Shown: positions 12,907 through 25,275, numbered from the stretch's first letter. The stretch: DNA of 64,000 nt from Paramecium tetraurelia (GCF_000165425.1 NW_001799032.1:1-64000); one strand, 5' to 3'. Program-made: numbers and translations. The notes: generated by a model from the letters alone, not told the origin.

Positions 12907-14541
12907 TCAATTATATAATATTTCAAATGATGAATAGGCTTTTTTTTTCAAGTCCCAAGCCACCAGATATTAACAATCGTCTGTTGTTGTAAAATAATTA
13001 TGTTCTGTCATAAAATCATATTGATCTTCAACATAAATACAACCATTTTATTCTTTAAGGATATAAAGATAGTGTTAAGATCGAACAAAAATCACTTTTT
13101 TTTCCTTATTATATATGATAGGTGCTAATCCTAAACCTTCAACATTCGAAGTCTTTTTCAAAGTTATTCTTTTTTCAAAACTCTCCTAAAAACTTCCATT
13201 TTTCATTTCATATAAACATATAAAAGTATTCTCAGCACTCTAAGCTACCCAAATAAATTTATTGTCTGATAATAAAGTAAGATGAGACCCATCTGCATTT
13301 AATGTCTATTTAACAGCATGCTTGAATTTAAATTTATCTTCATTCACTTTTTCCCAAATTAAAATAGATTAATTTTATCCACTTGAGATCAAAATGTTTT
13401 CTTATTCATTCAAACTTATGGAATAGATGTTAGATGAATTAAAATGTAAATTTTGGAGAAATGCAAGTGAATTGTAATCAAAATTGATTCTCCAAATAGA
13501 TATTGATCCCTTATTTCCTGCTGTAAACAAAAGAGTTTCATTTTTGTTCATAATCATACATTATACAAAATCAGTTTCTAATTGATAAGGATTCGAGCTT
13601 TTCCATTCATTTTAATTTGAGCACTTCCAACATCTTATAGTTTTATCGCAAGACCCTGAAATAAAAAATAGAGTTTTTTTACTAAAAAGTAAACAAGTTA
13701 CAATGTCACGATGGCTTTATAAATTCTGTATAAATTTCAAAGACCCTTGATTAAAATTCCATACTTTAATAGTTAACAAACAACTTGAAACCATAATTGA
13801 TCCTTTCGCATTAAATGTCATTGAATAACATGTATCGTATTATTTAATTTGTTCATCTTTCAAAATTAATTTTATAGATTATTTTTAATTCTAGATACTT
13901 TGCATTCTCCGATTGCTTTTAAAAATACTGGAGATAGACTTTTCATCATAAAATACTATTTCAGATTCAAGATTTTCATCTTTTTGTTGGATGAGATCAT
14001 TTAGAATTGTTTCACATTTCTTCTACTCTTCAAAATTACTAAATTATCCTAATTTTCTATTAATTTTTACACTCCATTCATTATTGATCTTATTAATAGA
14101 ATTAGAGATTTCCGACATATCAATATCTTTCCCATTTTCCTATGTCTAAATTATTATTTTCTCTAATTCCTTATGGAAGCTGAAGGTAACTATATCCGAT
14201 TTTATTTTATTCAAATCTTCCATCCAAAATTTTGTTACGTTGAGGATGGAGTCTATTTCTTTATTTACCTTAGTTTTCAAATCGATTGCAATTTATTGGA
14301 ATGTATTTAATAGTTTCAAATTCTAATCTATCACAATTTCATATTATTCCCTTTTTCGCCTCTAACTTTCTTAAATGGTTTGCATTGCTATTTTGAATCC
14401 CATAGTTCTTGCTTATGAGGAGTATAATTCCATACATTCACTACATAAGAGTCTTTCATTTTATTAAAGTCTGACATCCATAACTACACTAACAATAGGC
14501 TACTTGTGCTCATAAGCGCATTCTAACTATTATTCTATCAT
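12907..14541 (-). CDS. WD40-repeat protein with N-terminal zinc-finger-like motif (paralogue 2)
   Basis: Uninterrupted frame of 544 codons plus TGA. The start at 14541 follows an in-frame TGA. The N-terminus shows C-x3-H followed by LLCSEC, matching paralogue 1, then about 150 residues of charged helix. Blades include SIMVSSCLLTIKVWNF, ISGSCDKTIRCWKC, FTAGNKGSISIWRI and ILISSGQNQSILIWEK. It ends in a 'CQYLVAWDLKKK' strand, the same closing blade as paralogue 1 ('GKYLVFWD'). It is most likely an intracellular scaffold; no catalytic residues are visible. Confidence 0.87.
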
Positions 14542-15339
14542 TTTGGAAATATGTATTTGAGAAATTCAATAATTTAATTCAAATATATCCATCTTAATGA
14601 TTCTTAATTAATTTTGTGTATTAAAGAAAGAATATAAAAATTAGTACAACTTAAATATCCTCAATCATAATCATACCAGAATACAGTTTGATCTCGGTTC
14701 GATATAGAAAATTTTTATATTTATAAACAAACTATTATCATATAATAAAATATTTCTACAAACTTAATAATTCCTATTATGATAGTGATCAAGGAGAGAA
14801 TCTTAATTGAAATTATTTCGAATCTAACTAAAAAAATTATCTAAATATATTGATTGAAAGGTTTACTAAATATATGAATATGAAATAAAGATTGAAGTTT
14901 AAGAAAAGGACATGAAGTAATAAAATTCATTAAGAGTAGAAAGGACCTCACATATGAGTTATGATTTAATAAATACTCAAAGATTGAAATATTGGAATCG
15001 AAGATATTGTGCCTAATAATTTGATATATATACTTAAAAAAATTTAAAATATGATTTTGATATCATTTTTGAAATCTAAATTGGCTAAAAAATACAATAA
15101 ATTTATTATATAGGCATTAATTGCAATGATTTAATTATGAAATTACAATATTTATTAACAATCTGAAAATATAAATATTGGGATAATAATTAAACAGTAT
15201 TTATCCAATTTTGAAATTCTATAAGTAGATTTGTATTATAGATAAAGTAGGTTGAGAACTTAGAACAAAAACACTAATAATTCGATTAATATTTGAGACA
15301 GATAAAAAAGGTCTGCTAAAGCTACTTAATCTAATTTCT
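14542..15339. other. intergenic spacer
   Basis: About 800 bp with TGA frequent in all frames of both strands. A GGTTCGAT tract near 14697 resembles a tRNA T-loop, but no acceptor or anticodon arm pairs around it. I see no gene here. It separates the WD40 gene start from the 3' end of the small minus-strand gene. Confidence 0.5.
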
Positions 15340-15870
15340 TCATATATTTTTATTCAATTTCTTTTCAAAGCAAGATATTTTTATTCCATTATTTCTTACT
15401 TTTGCTCCAATTTGCATATAGTAAGATTGAGAAGAATTACTTGCTAATTAAATAGCCCATATATGATTGATTTTAGGATATAATTGAGTAAGCTTTACAT
15501 TTAAACATGTCAATCCTTACTATTGAGACAGGAAGCAACTCAGGAACTAAGATTTGGTATTATCATGCTGATTTTCGCTTAATAATGATCTCCAAAGTTG
15601 GTATTATTTTGGATTATAAATCTTGCATTCCATAAACTGAAATTTTGCACTTTATTTATAATTTAAAATTCCATCTTTTGAGACACTTAGATTAATAAAA
15701 CATTTGAATGAATAATATGCATAATTAGAATATTTGTGAGACTCACAATAGATAGAACTAATTTGTTTGTATTGATCCAGGTTGTTCAGGTAGTGATTCA
15801 ATGCTTTGTGAACAATGTGTTTCTTCTGATAGACATTAAGAATGCAAGGAAAAAAATTATATAATATCAT
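15340..15870 (-). CDS. hypothetical 176-residue protein
   Basis: Uninterrupted minus-strand frame of 176 codons plus TGA, using TAA/TAG as glutamine at several places. The N-terminus is mildly hydrophobic (MILYNFFPCILNVYQKK) and the rest is mixed polar, ending CFEKKLNKNI. No domain was recognised. Its start is only 44 bp from the start of the divergent plus-strand gene at 15915, so the two probably share a promoter region. That spacing and the absence of internal TGA support a real gene. Confidence 0.6.
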
Positions 15871-15914
15871 TTGAGAAATTCATAAAAATAACTGCTAAAA
15901 TTGCTAAAGAGAAG

Positions 15915-17845
15915 ATGAAGCAAGAAGATGTTTCTATTCTTAACCTCAAAGAAACGATAGACAATTTATAATATTTTTATTCAGAATTTAGATAGTATTA
16001 ATTTTATTAAATCTTAGGGATGTAGATTCTCGAAAAGATTTATACTTCAAACTTAAATAAAAAATTAAAAATTTTGAGTATTATAAAAATCCAAAGTACT
16101 TGTAATAGGTCAAACAGAACAGCGCTTTCAATTAAGACTTTTTCTTCCAGAATGATTACGAAGACAGATCTGAAAAACCCTTAATAAAATATATAGCAGA
16201 GATTGACAATTCAATTCGTCAGATGAAGGATATTTTTAACAAGAAAAGAATTGAATAGAAGCCTTAACAACAAATTATAAAATAGATCATTATAAGATCC
16301 TGTAATTCCAGTCGAGTTCTAAGCTAAAATGAAATTGATAATGTAAATACAAAATCTGAATTTAAATAACATAAAGATGCTGAGAAGAAAAGTAATTTAA
16401 TATAATAGCAGTAACTATTATTTGAGGTAGAAAGAGATTAATAAGAAACTACTGCTAAAGTAGACTCTCTCTAGATTAACTAAATTATACCAGATTAAAA
16501 TAATCAATAATAAAATTAGTAGCCTAACTCCTCATCTGAATCATCAATTATTCCTTAAGCCTAAAATTATTCTATAGACCCTGATAAAGCGCTGATAAAA
16601 TAGTAAGTCAATCAGATGGACTTCGGAAACCCATAACAAAATCTGGATTATAGATTTGGAATTTCTTCTGTAAACTGTTAGAATCTAAATTCTGATCTAG
16701 CTTTAGAATCCTAAAAGAAAATAGTCTCTCTTATCAACCCTATCGTTAGTAATAGGGATAATTAATCGGGTATTTTGAAATCTAAATTCAAATGTAGAAA
16801 ATTATTTGGAAAACTTTTTGGAAATTCTCCAATTATCAAAATTCAAGTTATTGATGACAAATAATTGATCTATTTAAGTGAAAATAAGCTATCTCATGTA
16901 ACTGAATACAAGTCTAATTCTAAGAATAAAAAGATAGAGAAGAATTTAGAATATGTAATTTTTGATTTTGTAATGATAAAGGACAATTCAATTTTAGTTC
17001 AAACTGATTAAGGTTTAATTCTGTTGAATAAATACTTAGATCAATTATACACATATAAAAGGATAATCTATAAGAACCACTTAGCTATTTACAAGAATTT
17101 AAAGGATTTTGATATCTCCACAAATTTTGTGTGTTATCTTTAAGATGTCAACCAATTTCTATTATGCTAAGTGATTGACAATAAAATCGTTGAATAATAG
17201 AGAAGATAATTATAGACGAGTTAACTAAGCATCATATCAATAAAAGTAATTAAGAATAGTTTATATGTTGGGTATCATACTGGAAAAGTTAGTATATATG
17301 ACCTTTAGACTTGGTTAGAATAAAAGACTTTTCAAATTTTAACAAGCTGCAGTGAAGTCTTTCCATCTATATTTTTTGAGGAGAAGTTTTGTTTAGCCAT
17401 TTAGTAAAATAACCTGTATAGAATAAATTATGATAAAGAAATAATTAAATTGTGTTCTACAAAACATAATATTATTTCGTGTGCTTATTACATTAATGAT
17501 GAAAAGAAGAAATACGAATTCCATTTATTGCAAGATAATTATGTAATTCAATAATATTATATTAGAAAATCTATCTATGTTATTAGAATAAGGATAAATT
17601 TTATAATAAAGAAAGATTATAATAAAGCATTTCATGTGTTAGCTATTATTTAGATTGGCAATAACCAAAATTTTTTTATGGAGAAAGAAACGGAGGAATA
17701 TTCTGTTATCATATATGAGAATATGATTTCTTAGAATATATGTATTAAAGGATTTGATAAATTTTAATTTGATTTTTTCTATCCTTAAACAATTAAATTA
17801 TTATAGAATCTATAATTAATAAATTTAATAATGTTTAAGTTGTGA
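15915..17845 (+). CDS. hypothetical protein with Q/N-rich middle and propeller-like C-terminal half
   Basis: 635 residues after removing a 23-nt intron (15995-16017, GTATTA...TCTTAG), which makes the exons exactly 1,908 nt. An in-frame TGA lies just before the ATG. The N-terminal third is charged and helical, residues ~110-190 are rich in Q, N and S, and the second half is a run of short beta-strand-like repeats (for example SLYVGYHTGKVSIYDLQTW) suggesting a divergent WD/propeller fold. No family can be named. Its 3' end meets an uncertain minus-strand coding region. Confidence 0.75.
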
Positions 17846-18620
17846 GATATTTTTAAACATTTGAATTCCTAGATTCTAATGTAAGTTCCTCTGTCTAATT
17901 TACAAAAATCTTCCTAAAATAACCATAATATTGTTTTGATTTTCTTCTCAAAATCTGAAGGAAAGAATACTGCTAACTTTGAATTGCTATAGTTGTTCTT
18001 GATTGCCTGATTGGCACAAAATCAAAAGTACACTCGTTCCTAGTCTAGAACTGAATTACTTTTCCTAATTTTGAAGTATTACTTATTTTGAAATGTTTTG
18101 ATAATTACAAGATTTTTATTTTGCAGAACATATATTGATCAAGCTACACATAAATTTGAGAGTTTGTGCCCTAATAAAGGAAATAAAATGATTGGAAAAT
18201 AATATTAGTATTAAAAAGACCAATTTTTAGTAAATAAGTTTAAAATAGTTATGAAACAGCCTCTTGCATGCACCCTATTATTAAATATTATGACTATTTG
18301 GAGATGATATCTTTGCACTTCATAGACGTATTCCTTTCCCCTCTATTTTCATTTACATACTTTAATTACCATTGAAAAAATAATTCAGAAATATATCTGA
18401 ACATTTTTGACTTCTAGTGAATAAAAATAGCAAGACTCTTCAATTCCACGTCTTACTAGTATAAGGTACTAAATAGAATCCATAAATAGCATTTTAGAAA
18501 AGTAAATTTATTATAATATGAAATAACTACTTCTGCTACAAAAGAAGCCCTTTGAAATACCTATTGAATGCATATTTCGAGAAGTTAATGAAGGAAGCGA
18601 AAGCCAACTAATGATTTCAT
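17846..18620 (-). pseudogene. disrupted or unresolved minus-strand coding region
   Basis: Two minus-strand frames compete. One runs open from ATG 18620 for 303 codons to TGA 17709, overlapping the 3' end of the plus-strand gene. The other, from ATG 18483, gives a more natural peptide (MDSIQYLILVRRGIEESCYF ... KLAVFFPSDFEKKIKTILWL) but holds four in-frame TGAs, each where tryptophan would fit. Some TGAs lie inside GT...AG segments of lengths divisible by three (18 and 27 nt), so introns could remove part of them; two others would need implausibly long introns. It may be a decaying gene, possibly a WD-type relative. Boundaries are approximate. Confidence 0.4.
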
Positions 18621-18828
18621 TTTTATTTATTTTTCACCAATTGTTTGAGTCAGATTGGAATAAATGGAATTGACTTTAATTTAAATATTGTTCATTATTT
18701 ATTTTAATACTGGGAGAATCATTACGTCATTTATGAATTAATAGTAAAATTTGTTAGAATTAATTGCTATTGATAAGGTATTGAATAAATCTTTTTAAAT
18801 TATATATTTTATTTTAGAAATCATACAT

Positions 18829-19519
18829 ATGTAAGTATCTAATATCAGTGATTTGTCTGACATCATCAAGGAGGCAGAGAAAGTTTACACCTTTAGAAAA
18901 TTAGTGGAGGAAGATGCTGAACAACTAATGGTATTAATGACTGATGCGTTTGTACATCATAATGATGCATTTTTGATTTTAGATTCAATAGATTCAGATA
19001 TGAGTAGTAAAGCAATTCTTCAAGAATAGTATCAATTATTCATATCTATAAATTAGTTTGTTGATGATTAAGGAGAATCTATCTTTTGGAGCATTTCATG
19101 GAGATAAGCTAGTCTCAGCATGTTTAAGTTACGATTTGCAACGCAAGTCAGATATGAATGTAGATTCCGGGGTAGAGTCCACAGAAGCATAGAAAGAAAT
19201 TGCAAATATGCTCAGTAGTTTGCTTGGTTAATATGGTGATACAAAAAGTCTTCCCAAAAATGAAATATGTTATTTGAGTCATTTGGCAACATTTTCTGAT
19301 TACTGCAAACAACACCTGGCCTTGATATGTTCCTATTTATCAGTCCTTGAAACTAGAAAATAAGGATTTTAGAAAATGCTAACAAGCTGTGGACATGTGG
19401 CTACTTTTAAGGTGTTCACAAAAATATTTAAGGAGTATGAATATGTCAAAATAATTGAAAAACTTAAAGATAAACCTTTATTTATGAAATCGGTGATAGC
19501 AACAATAACCCCATAATGA
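18829..19519 (+). CDS. GNAT-like N-acetyltransferase
   Basis: 220 residues after removing a 28-nt intron (19029-19056), leaving exactly 663 nt. The N-terminal strand-helix 'VYTFRKLVEEDAEQLMVLMT' and the following 'SFGAFHGDKLVSACLSYDL' match the first helices and the beta-2/3 hairpin of arylalkylamine-type GNAT enzymes in eukaryotes. An insertion follows, then 'CYLSHLATFSDYCKQHLA' in place of a typical acetyl-CoA binding strand, and a C-terminal 'GHVATFKVFTKIFKEYEYVK' segment. The acetyl-CoA loop (R/Q-x2-G-x-G/A) is not clearly preserved, so activity is uncertain. An upstream in-frame ATG at 18733 would add 32 residues; I prefer 18829 because the upstream part is very AT-rich. Confidence 0.65.
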
Positions 19520-21247
19520 AAATCATGTATTAATAATTATTATATGATAAATTATTTTTTCTTATTCTATCAAGGTATTAACCAAATTTTAGTTTCATAA
19601 ATCAGACATTGCATTTCTATAATTAAGAATACAAATATTGACGTTCTTTAAAGTTATCCAAGATAAAAATTGATGTTTTATAAATGAAGCATGGTCTATT
19701 ATCTTATTTAACTTTTTAGTGTGTTCTATTGATTATATTAATTAGGATATAATAATTCTGTTAGTTAAAGCAAATATCCTTTAAGTAATTATTAGATTAA
19801 GACCTCTAAATTAAATATTTCTTTAATTAATCTTAGCAAGAATGTATTTTGATAAGACGGAAACGATCGATTTAAAATTATTTGCTTTTATGATAGTTCA
19901 TTTAATTGTTGAACCACGTTTTTACCATGTTGATATTACAAAATGAAGATTATCATATTAATTAAAGAAACATAAATTATTATTACTAAAGGAATGATGA
20001 TTTCATTTATCAAATTTATTTCAACATCATAATCAAAACATTTAATTTGATAATCTAGTAATCACTTCAAATTCTTGAAATAATAAACTTATATATTTAT
20101 TTATTTTTTTTAATAAAATCGAATTGGGAATATATAAATAAAATACCTTAAAATGAGGTTTTTACCTAATAGAAAAGTATATATTGTATCGATTGAGGTT
20201 GTTACACCAAAGATAAAATTTCTATCAAATTAACATGAAGGTTAACTATTAATTAAGGGAAATGAATAGATAATTTAATTTAGTTCTTTTATTTTTAAAT
20301 GAATCCAATTTGGACAGCTGTAAAGGATATCACACATACTTAACAAGTTATTGTCTGAATTTAGAATAAATAAGTAGATGTGAAAAGCAACGATTGATAA
20401 ACATATGGGGAAAATAGAAGATGCTAGAAATTTTCTAACTATTTTAAAATTAGATGCCAATAATACGAATCACTTTAGATGAGGACTCAATATAATCAAA
20501 AACTATTCTATCAGAATTAGTATGCTCATCGAAAGATTTCAAGAGATGATGGCCACTTGTTGTTATTCGATTTTTGAATAAGGATTACACTAATTCACAA
20601 TCTGTTGTAGGATGATACTTCAAGAATTAATCTAGATCTGGCAGGTGTAAAAATAGCTCTGAAACATATATGAATATTTAAATATAAATGAAAATTAATC
20701 GTAAAATAGAAAATATAGATTAGATAGCTTAATTCTTCTATTTTTTGTGGAAAAGTGAAATATCATTATAGAATATATATATACAATATATGAGTTTTAG
20801 AATATTGTATTGAATTTCTTCTATTTTTATGTTATAACAATATATTCCAATATCTATATCAAAGTTGTTGGAGTTAAAAATTGAAGAATCAACACCATCT
20901 TAGAAATGTTTCTTTTTTACGTTTCTCCATATGAAGTAAGAGAATGAATGATAACTCTTATGTATTTATCAGCAAATCAATATTTGAAGCAGTTGGTTAG
21001 CTTCAAATTGGGTTTCTTGAAGTTTGTTTACATATGGAATTGTCAAAACATTAAATTAATAGTTATTGTTATTAATTTAATGTTTGTGTAATCGTTAATG
21101 AATTAATTACATCATAGTATGAAATCAATAATATAATTTAAAAATATTTAAATATTTAATAATAATTGTGACGTGATTGCAATTTTATATTGATCTCATT
21201 ATTTGATATATAAGCTCATTTATCTTAATGAATTGAAGTAATTATTA
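19520..21247. other. long gene-poor region
   Basis: About 1.7 kb without a convincing gene, unusually long for this window. Short open stretches occur: plus strand near 20484-20577 encodes about 31 residues (MRTQYNQKLFYQNQYAHR...) before TGA, and minus strand from 20460 is open for about 131 codons without a motif. Both may be decayed coding sequence. The last 200 bp include the inverted repeat at 21046-21085 and should hold the protease promoter. Confidence 0.4.
21046..21085. repeat. inverted repeat upstream of the cathepsin gene
   Basis: Arms 21046-21061 (AAACATTAAATTAATA) and 21070-21085 are perfect complements, 16 bp each, around an 8-base loop. The repeat lies 162 bp before the protease start codon, in otherwise featureless AT-rich DNA. 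A regulatory site or cruciform is possible; chance is less likely at this arm length even in AT-rich DNA. Confidence 0.7.
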
Positions 21248-22294
21248 ATGTAAAAAGAATTATTAACAATATTAGCCCTAACATTGTTAGCAGGTACAAC
21301 CCTATTGAACACCACTTAAAGCTTAGAATCAACATCCTTCTTAGAGGACAAATTAATGAAGGAATACTAATTATGGTAATAGGAACATGGAAAAAGATAC
21401 TCTTCATTTGAAAACACACACAGATTTGGAATTTTTAAACAAAATTACGCTTATGTATAAGAACACTAAAAAAGATTTGAAGCTGGCTTAGAAACTTATG
21501 AACTTGGTATGAACGTCTTTGCTGATATCTCTTCTGAAGAGTTTGAAGCAAAACATTTAAACTTCAAACCATCCAATAAATAACAATCTGAATAAGTCTT
21601 CAGAGCACAAGGAAGATAAATCCCAGAAAGTGTTGACTTGAGAAATGATGGAGTCGTCGGTCCAGTCTAAAATCAAGGAAGTTGTGGATCATGTTGGGCA
21701 TTCTCTGCTGTTGGTGCTTTGGAAACAGCTGCAAGATAGAGCGGAGAAAAAAATGTTGAATTTTCTGAATAAGAACTTGTTGATTGTGTCAAAGGAGGAG
21801 AATATGAGAGTGATGGTTGCAATGGTGGTTTTATGTTCGAAAGTTTTAATTATGCCACAACTAATGGTATTGCTATCAAATCAGAATACCCATATGTTGC
21901 TGTTGCCTAAGATTGCTAAGCTAAAAAGACTAAAACTAGATTTTAATTCAATGGATTTGTTGAAGTTGAATCACTCAATTCCTAAGCCTACGTTGAAGCT
22001 GCATCTCAACATGCACTCTCTGTTGGTGTCAATGCAAAAGGAATCAATTTCTAACTTTACAAAAAGGGTATCTTCTCATCATAATGTGATGGAAAAATTG
22101 AATCACTTAATCATGCAATTCTCAATGTTGGATATGCATCAGATTATTATTTACTTAAGAATTCATGGGGACTTTCTTGGGGAGAAGCTGGATTTATCAG
22201 ATTTGCAAGAATTGCAAATAAAACTGGATAATGCGGAGTTCATTAGGATGTAACCTATCCAATTTACAACAAGAATTCTGCTGCCATTTAATGA
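21248..22294 (+). CDS. cathepsin L-like cysteine protease (papain family C1A), secreted/lysosomal preproenzyme
   Basis: Intronless, 348 residues. A signal peptide (residues 1-24, hydrophobic LLTILALTLLAGTTLL) is followed by an I29-type inhibitor prodomain (about 38-100, 'HGKRYSSFENTHRFGIFKQN', 'GMNVFADISSEEF'). The mature enzyme starts near 'IPESVDLRNDGVVGPVQNQG'. All catalytic elements are present: oxyanion Gln143, nucleophile Cys149 in GSCGSCWAF, His289 in NHAILNVGYA and Asn305 in KNSWG. Disulfide cysteines of the C1A fold (DGCNGG) are also visible. It hydrolyses proteins in digestive vacuoles or lysosomes, or is secreted; a ciliate digestive role is likely. Family assignment is firm, the exact subtype less so. 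Confidence 0.96.
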
Positions 22295-22486
22295 TTTTAT
22301 TAAATGTATATTATTAAATTCAGCATTATTTTAAACATTTTATTCTTATTTAAGCAACCAAGATTATATTTTACATTAAATTTTGGTATTTATATATTAT
22401 TCATAATATTAAAATACTTGTTGCTAAGACATTATCATCTCAGAATCATAAAATTAAACTAGTATATTGGTGAATCAAATAATTAT

Positions 22487-24094
22487 TCAATCAACATACA
22501 GTTTATATATTGAATAACTTCCACTTTTCTAAATTTCTTTACATTCCCAAACCACTAAGAATTGTCCATCATTAGTCATCGTACCTTAACTTCTATTCGA
22601 TTAACACTAAATAATTTTTATTATTTGAAATTTCTGGTCTAACGTCTCTCCAATAATATATATCCGTAATTTGTGTCTAATTATAATTAAATTTTTATTA
22701 TTATTGTAAACTATAGGAAATAGGAAGCTGTCTTAAACATGATCTCTTTACAATTCTATTGCTTTATCATTTTTCTATTAGAACACTCCATTGTTAAGTT
22801 CAAAAACATTAATATCTGCATCTGCAACTGACAATAATAAGTTATCTCTTAAAAATTTCACCTTTAAACATCTTTCACAAAAAGATTATTTAACAAAATT
22901 GCTGAAAACCCAAACATTTCTTTTTTTTTTCCAAACAATAATTCGGTTTTACAATCCAGCGGAAACCAAAAATGTTTCAGATTCATTTAAACTTAATGAA
23001 AATATACTGTCTTAATGCTAAATTAATTAAGTTTAATATTCTAAAATATTTTTTTTGAAATTCAATTCCCAAATTTTTATTGTTGAGTCCAGGCTTGCTG
23101 AAATTAATTCATTTTCTTTCTAATTCAATATTATGCATAGTATTTATCCAGTATGCATATTATATGGTTATGAAGATTTCCATTATGTATTCTCTGATTA
23201 TTACCAGCATCGAATTGAACAATCAGCAGAACCAGATATAAAGCAGTTGGAAAATTTACTAAAAATTAAACAGTTTACACTCTCAGAGTGCCCTAGCAAT
23301 TTACATCTCTCTTCAATTATACCATTTTTAAAGTTGAATACTCTAATTATTTCATCACATGTGGATATCATAATTTCATCAGAATGATTAAATGAGATCG
23401 CTCTACATTATTACGGTTATAAAAACTGATTTTCAATCAATTGTATTTCCAAATTTTGATTCTTCTATTAGAAATTTTGGCTTTTTAATTGTTCTCTAAA
23501 CTTAGTCAAGGAAGATTCCTCAAGCTCTTTCAAGTAACTTTTGAATTCTTAATATTCATTCGATAACTATAAAGACATTAGTTAATCTATATAGGATTCT
23601 AATTTTGATTAGCAAGATTAATTATACGTTTGAATATTTTTCATTAACATAACATGCGATTAGGAGGTAGATACCTTTTTCTTTATTTGATTGTCTAACT
23701 CTTCAAAGAAGCTATATTTAATCGTGCTTTGTTAAATTTAATCTAATTAATTTTTCCATTGCTATATAACACCTTCAATTTAATCAAGTTATGAAAGCAT
23801 TTTTGTTTTGAGATTCTGAACGTTTATTGCCAACATCTGAACATTTTTTTCTGTTGCCTTTATGAAAACTTCAACACTTTCTGCGTTTCTTTTTTACTCA
23901 TTCTCAATAATTTAGATAACTTTTTAAAATCCAACTATTTTGACATTCCCTTCAAAGTCTTACATGCACACATTGCATAATAGTCTCTCATTATTTTTTA
24001 AATGATCATCAAATAAAACCGTTGTGATCGGTGAATTGTGGTTTTTTTAACATGTTAGTTATTCTTAATTTTCTATTACTTAATATTTGAACAT
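22487..24094 (-). CDS. WD40-repeat protein with N-terminal zinc-finger-like motif (paralogue 3)
   Basis: Uninterrupted frame, 535 residues. ATG at 24094 gives a 12-residue lead, then C-x3-H (TCQKNH) and NERLLCNVC, the same finger layout as the paralogues at 751 and 12907. A long charged helical region precedes WD blades such as FISGSADCSIRCWQQ, LISASLDSTIKIWEL and LVSAGLQNRIIVWKK. The closing strand reads 'GQFLVVWECK'. Only the C-terminal half is recognisable at family level; the binding partner is unknown. The 193-bp gap to the cathepsin gene, which is convergent with it, holds no gene. Confidence 0.86.
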
Positions 24095-24531
24095 AATAAA
24101 TATTTTAATATATTAGTTAACTCGATGATTTTTTAAATAAGATTGGGTCAATTTGTATCAAATATAGCTTGAAATAATTAAAGAAACAAAACAATTAAAT
24201 AGGAATATGAATCATAGTTATGGAAATTCTAATACAAACAAGAAAATGAATCAGCTTAAGCAATTAATGAAGACTTAAAACATGATCACTACTAATTAAT
24301 TGAGCTCAATAAAATGAAAGAACTAAAATAGAATACAGAGTGGAAAATATTCTATTTAAAAGTAGTTTGCAGAAAGCACAAATTTTTCAAATAATAGGAT
24401 ATCACTTGATTTTATAAATTAATTAAATATTCATTTCGGCAATGTAATTGAGATTATTTTAAAATTATGCAATTTTACATGAAATATTCACTGTAAATTC
24501 TACTATTGATATATTTATAAATAAATCTTGT
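24095..24531. other. spacer with possible small exon
   Basis: On the plus strand, about 24171-24413 is open and reads as a charged helical peptide (QENESAQAINEDLKHDHYQL...), more protein-like than the surrounding DNA. It has no good start codon in frame, and I could not join it to an upstream exon. It may be a relic or a tiny gene. Confidence 0.3.
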
Positions 24532-25275
24532 TCAAAATTGTTGTTTTATGCTTTCATTCTCTGATACTACTCTTCTTGGTAATTGAAAGACATAAGCTTT
24601 TTCAGCTAATTTATAGCGTTCATCAAGAATTGCGCAATTGATATACTTAGTTCCATTTTCCTCCGTCATCCCATAGCCTTCATGCACATGTCCAAAAATA
24701 TGATAAAGGGGCTTAACTTCTTTTATTCGATTAGCTAATGCTTGATCTCCCCATTCTCCCTCAGTAGGTTCGTAACTACTAACATAAGAGCTATGACCTA
24801 ATGGGGCTCCATGTGTTAAAACAATATCAGATCCTTCCTCCATTATTTTCCAAAATTCTTCACCATCTTCTTCATCAACTTAAAATGCCCATGGATTAAA
24901 AGGTATTGTTGGAGAATATGGACTTCCCCAAATCTTATATCCTTCTATAACGACAGAAGAATTCTCCAAGTAAATGCAACTTTACTTTAATTTCTCTTTC
25001 AGTTTTATATGATCCATGGGAGCATATCTTTTGTGGAATCGATCCCTGAGCTATTTTTCATATTTTTCAATATCTAGAAAAATATCATGATTTCCTGCTA
25101 TCACAACCTTATATTTAAAAGGTAATGCCTTTATCCAATCAATGAACACTTCGACTTCTTTGTATTCTCCATGTGTTGAGAAATCTCCACAATGGATAAA
25201 TACATCTCCCTAAGGAATTTCAATAAAGCGCGAATGAGTATCGCTTATGCAAACAAATGTTAGAGGATTGTCCAT
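24532..25275 (-). CDS. metallophosphoesterase (MPPED1/2-like)
   Basis: 247 residues, no intron. Calcineurin-like phosphoesterase motifs are present in order: DxH in CISDTHSRF (residue 11 on), GD in HCGDFSTHG (about 30), GNHD at 61-64, a histidine in LTHGAPLGH (about 154), and GHVHEGYG near 192. These bind two metal ions that activate water for phosphoester hydrolysis. The short length and the 'HGAPLGH ... GHVHEGYG' pairing are typical of the MPPED/UPF0046 group, which includes cyclic-nucleotide phosphodiesterases in animals. The natural substrate here is unknown. The start at 25275 places the DxH motif near the N-terminus, as is usual for the family. Confidence 0.92.

Noticed and set aside
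14685-14710. GGTTCGAT tract resembling a tRNA T-arm
   Set aside because: No acceptor, anticodon or D-arm pairing could be found around it.
21645-22253. 202-codon ORF inside the cathepsin gene
   Set aside because: Shifted frame. The true frame carries the catalytic Cys, His and Asn, with TAA/TAG read as glutamine.
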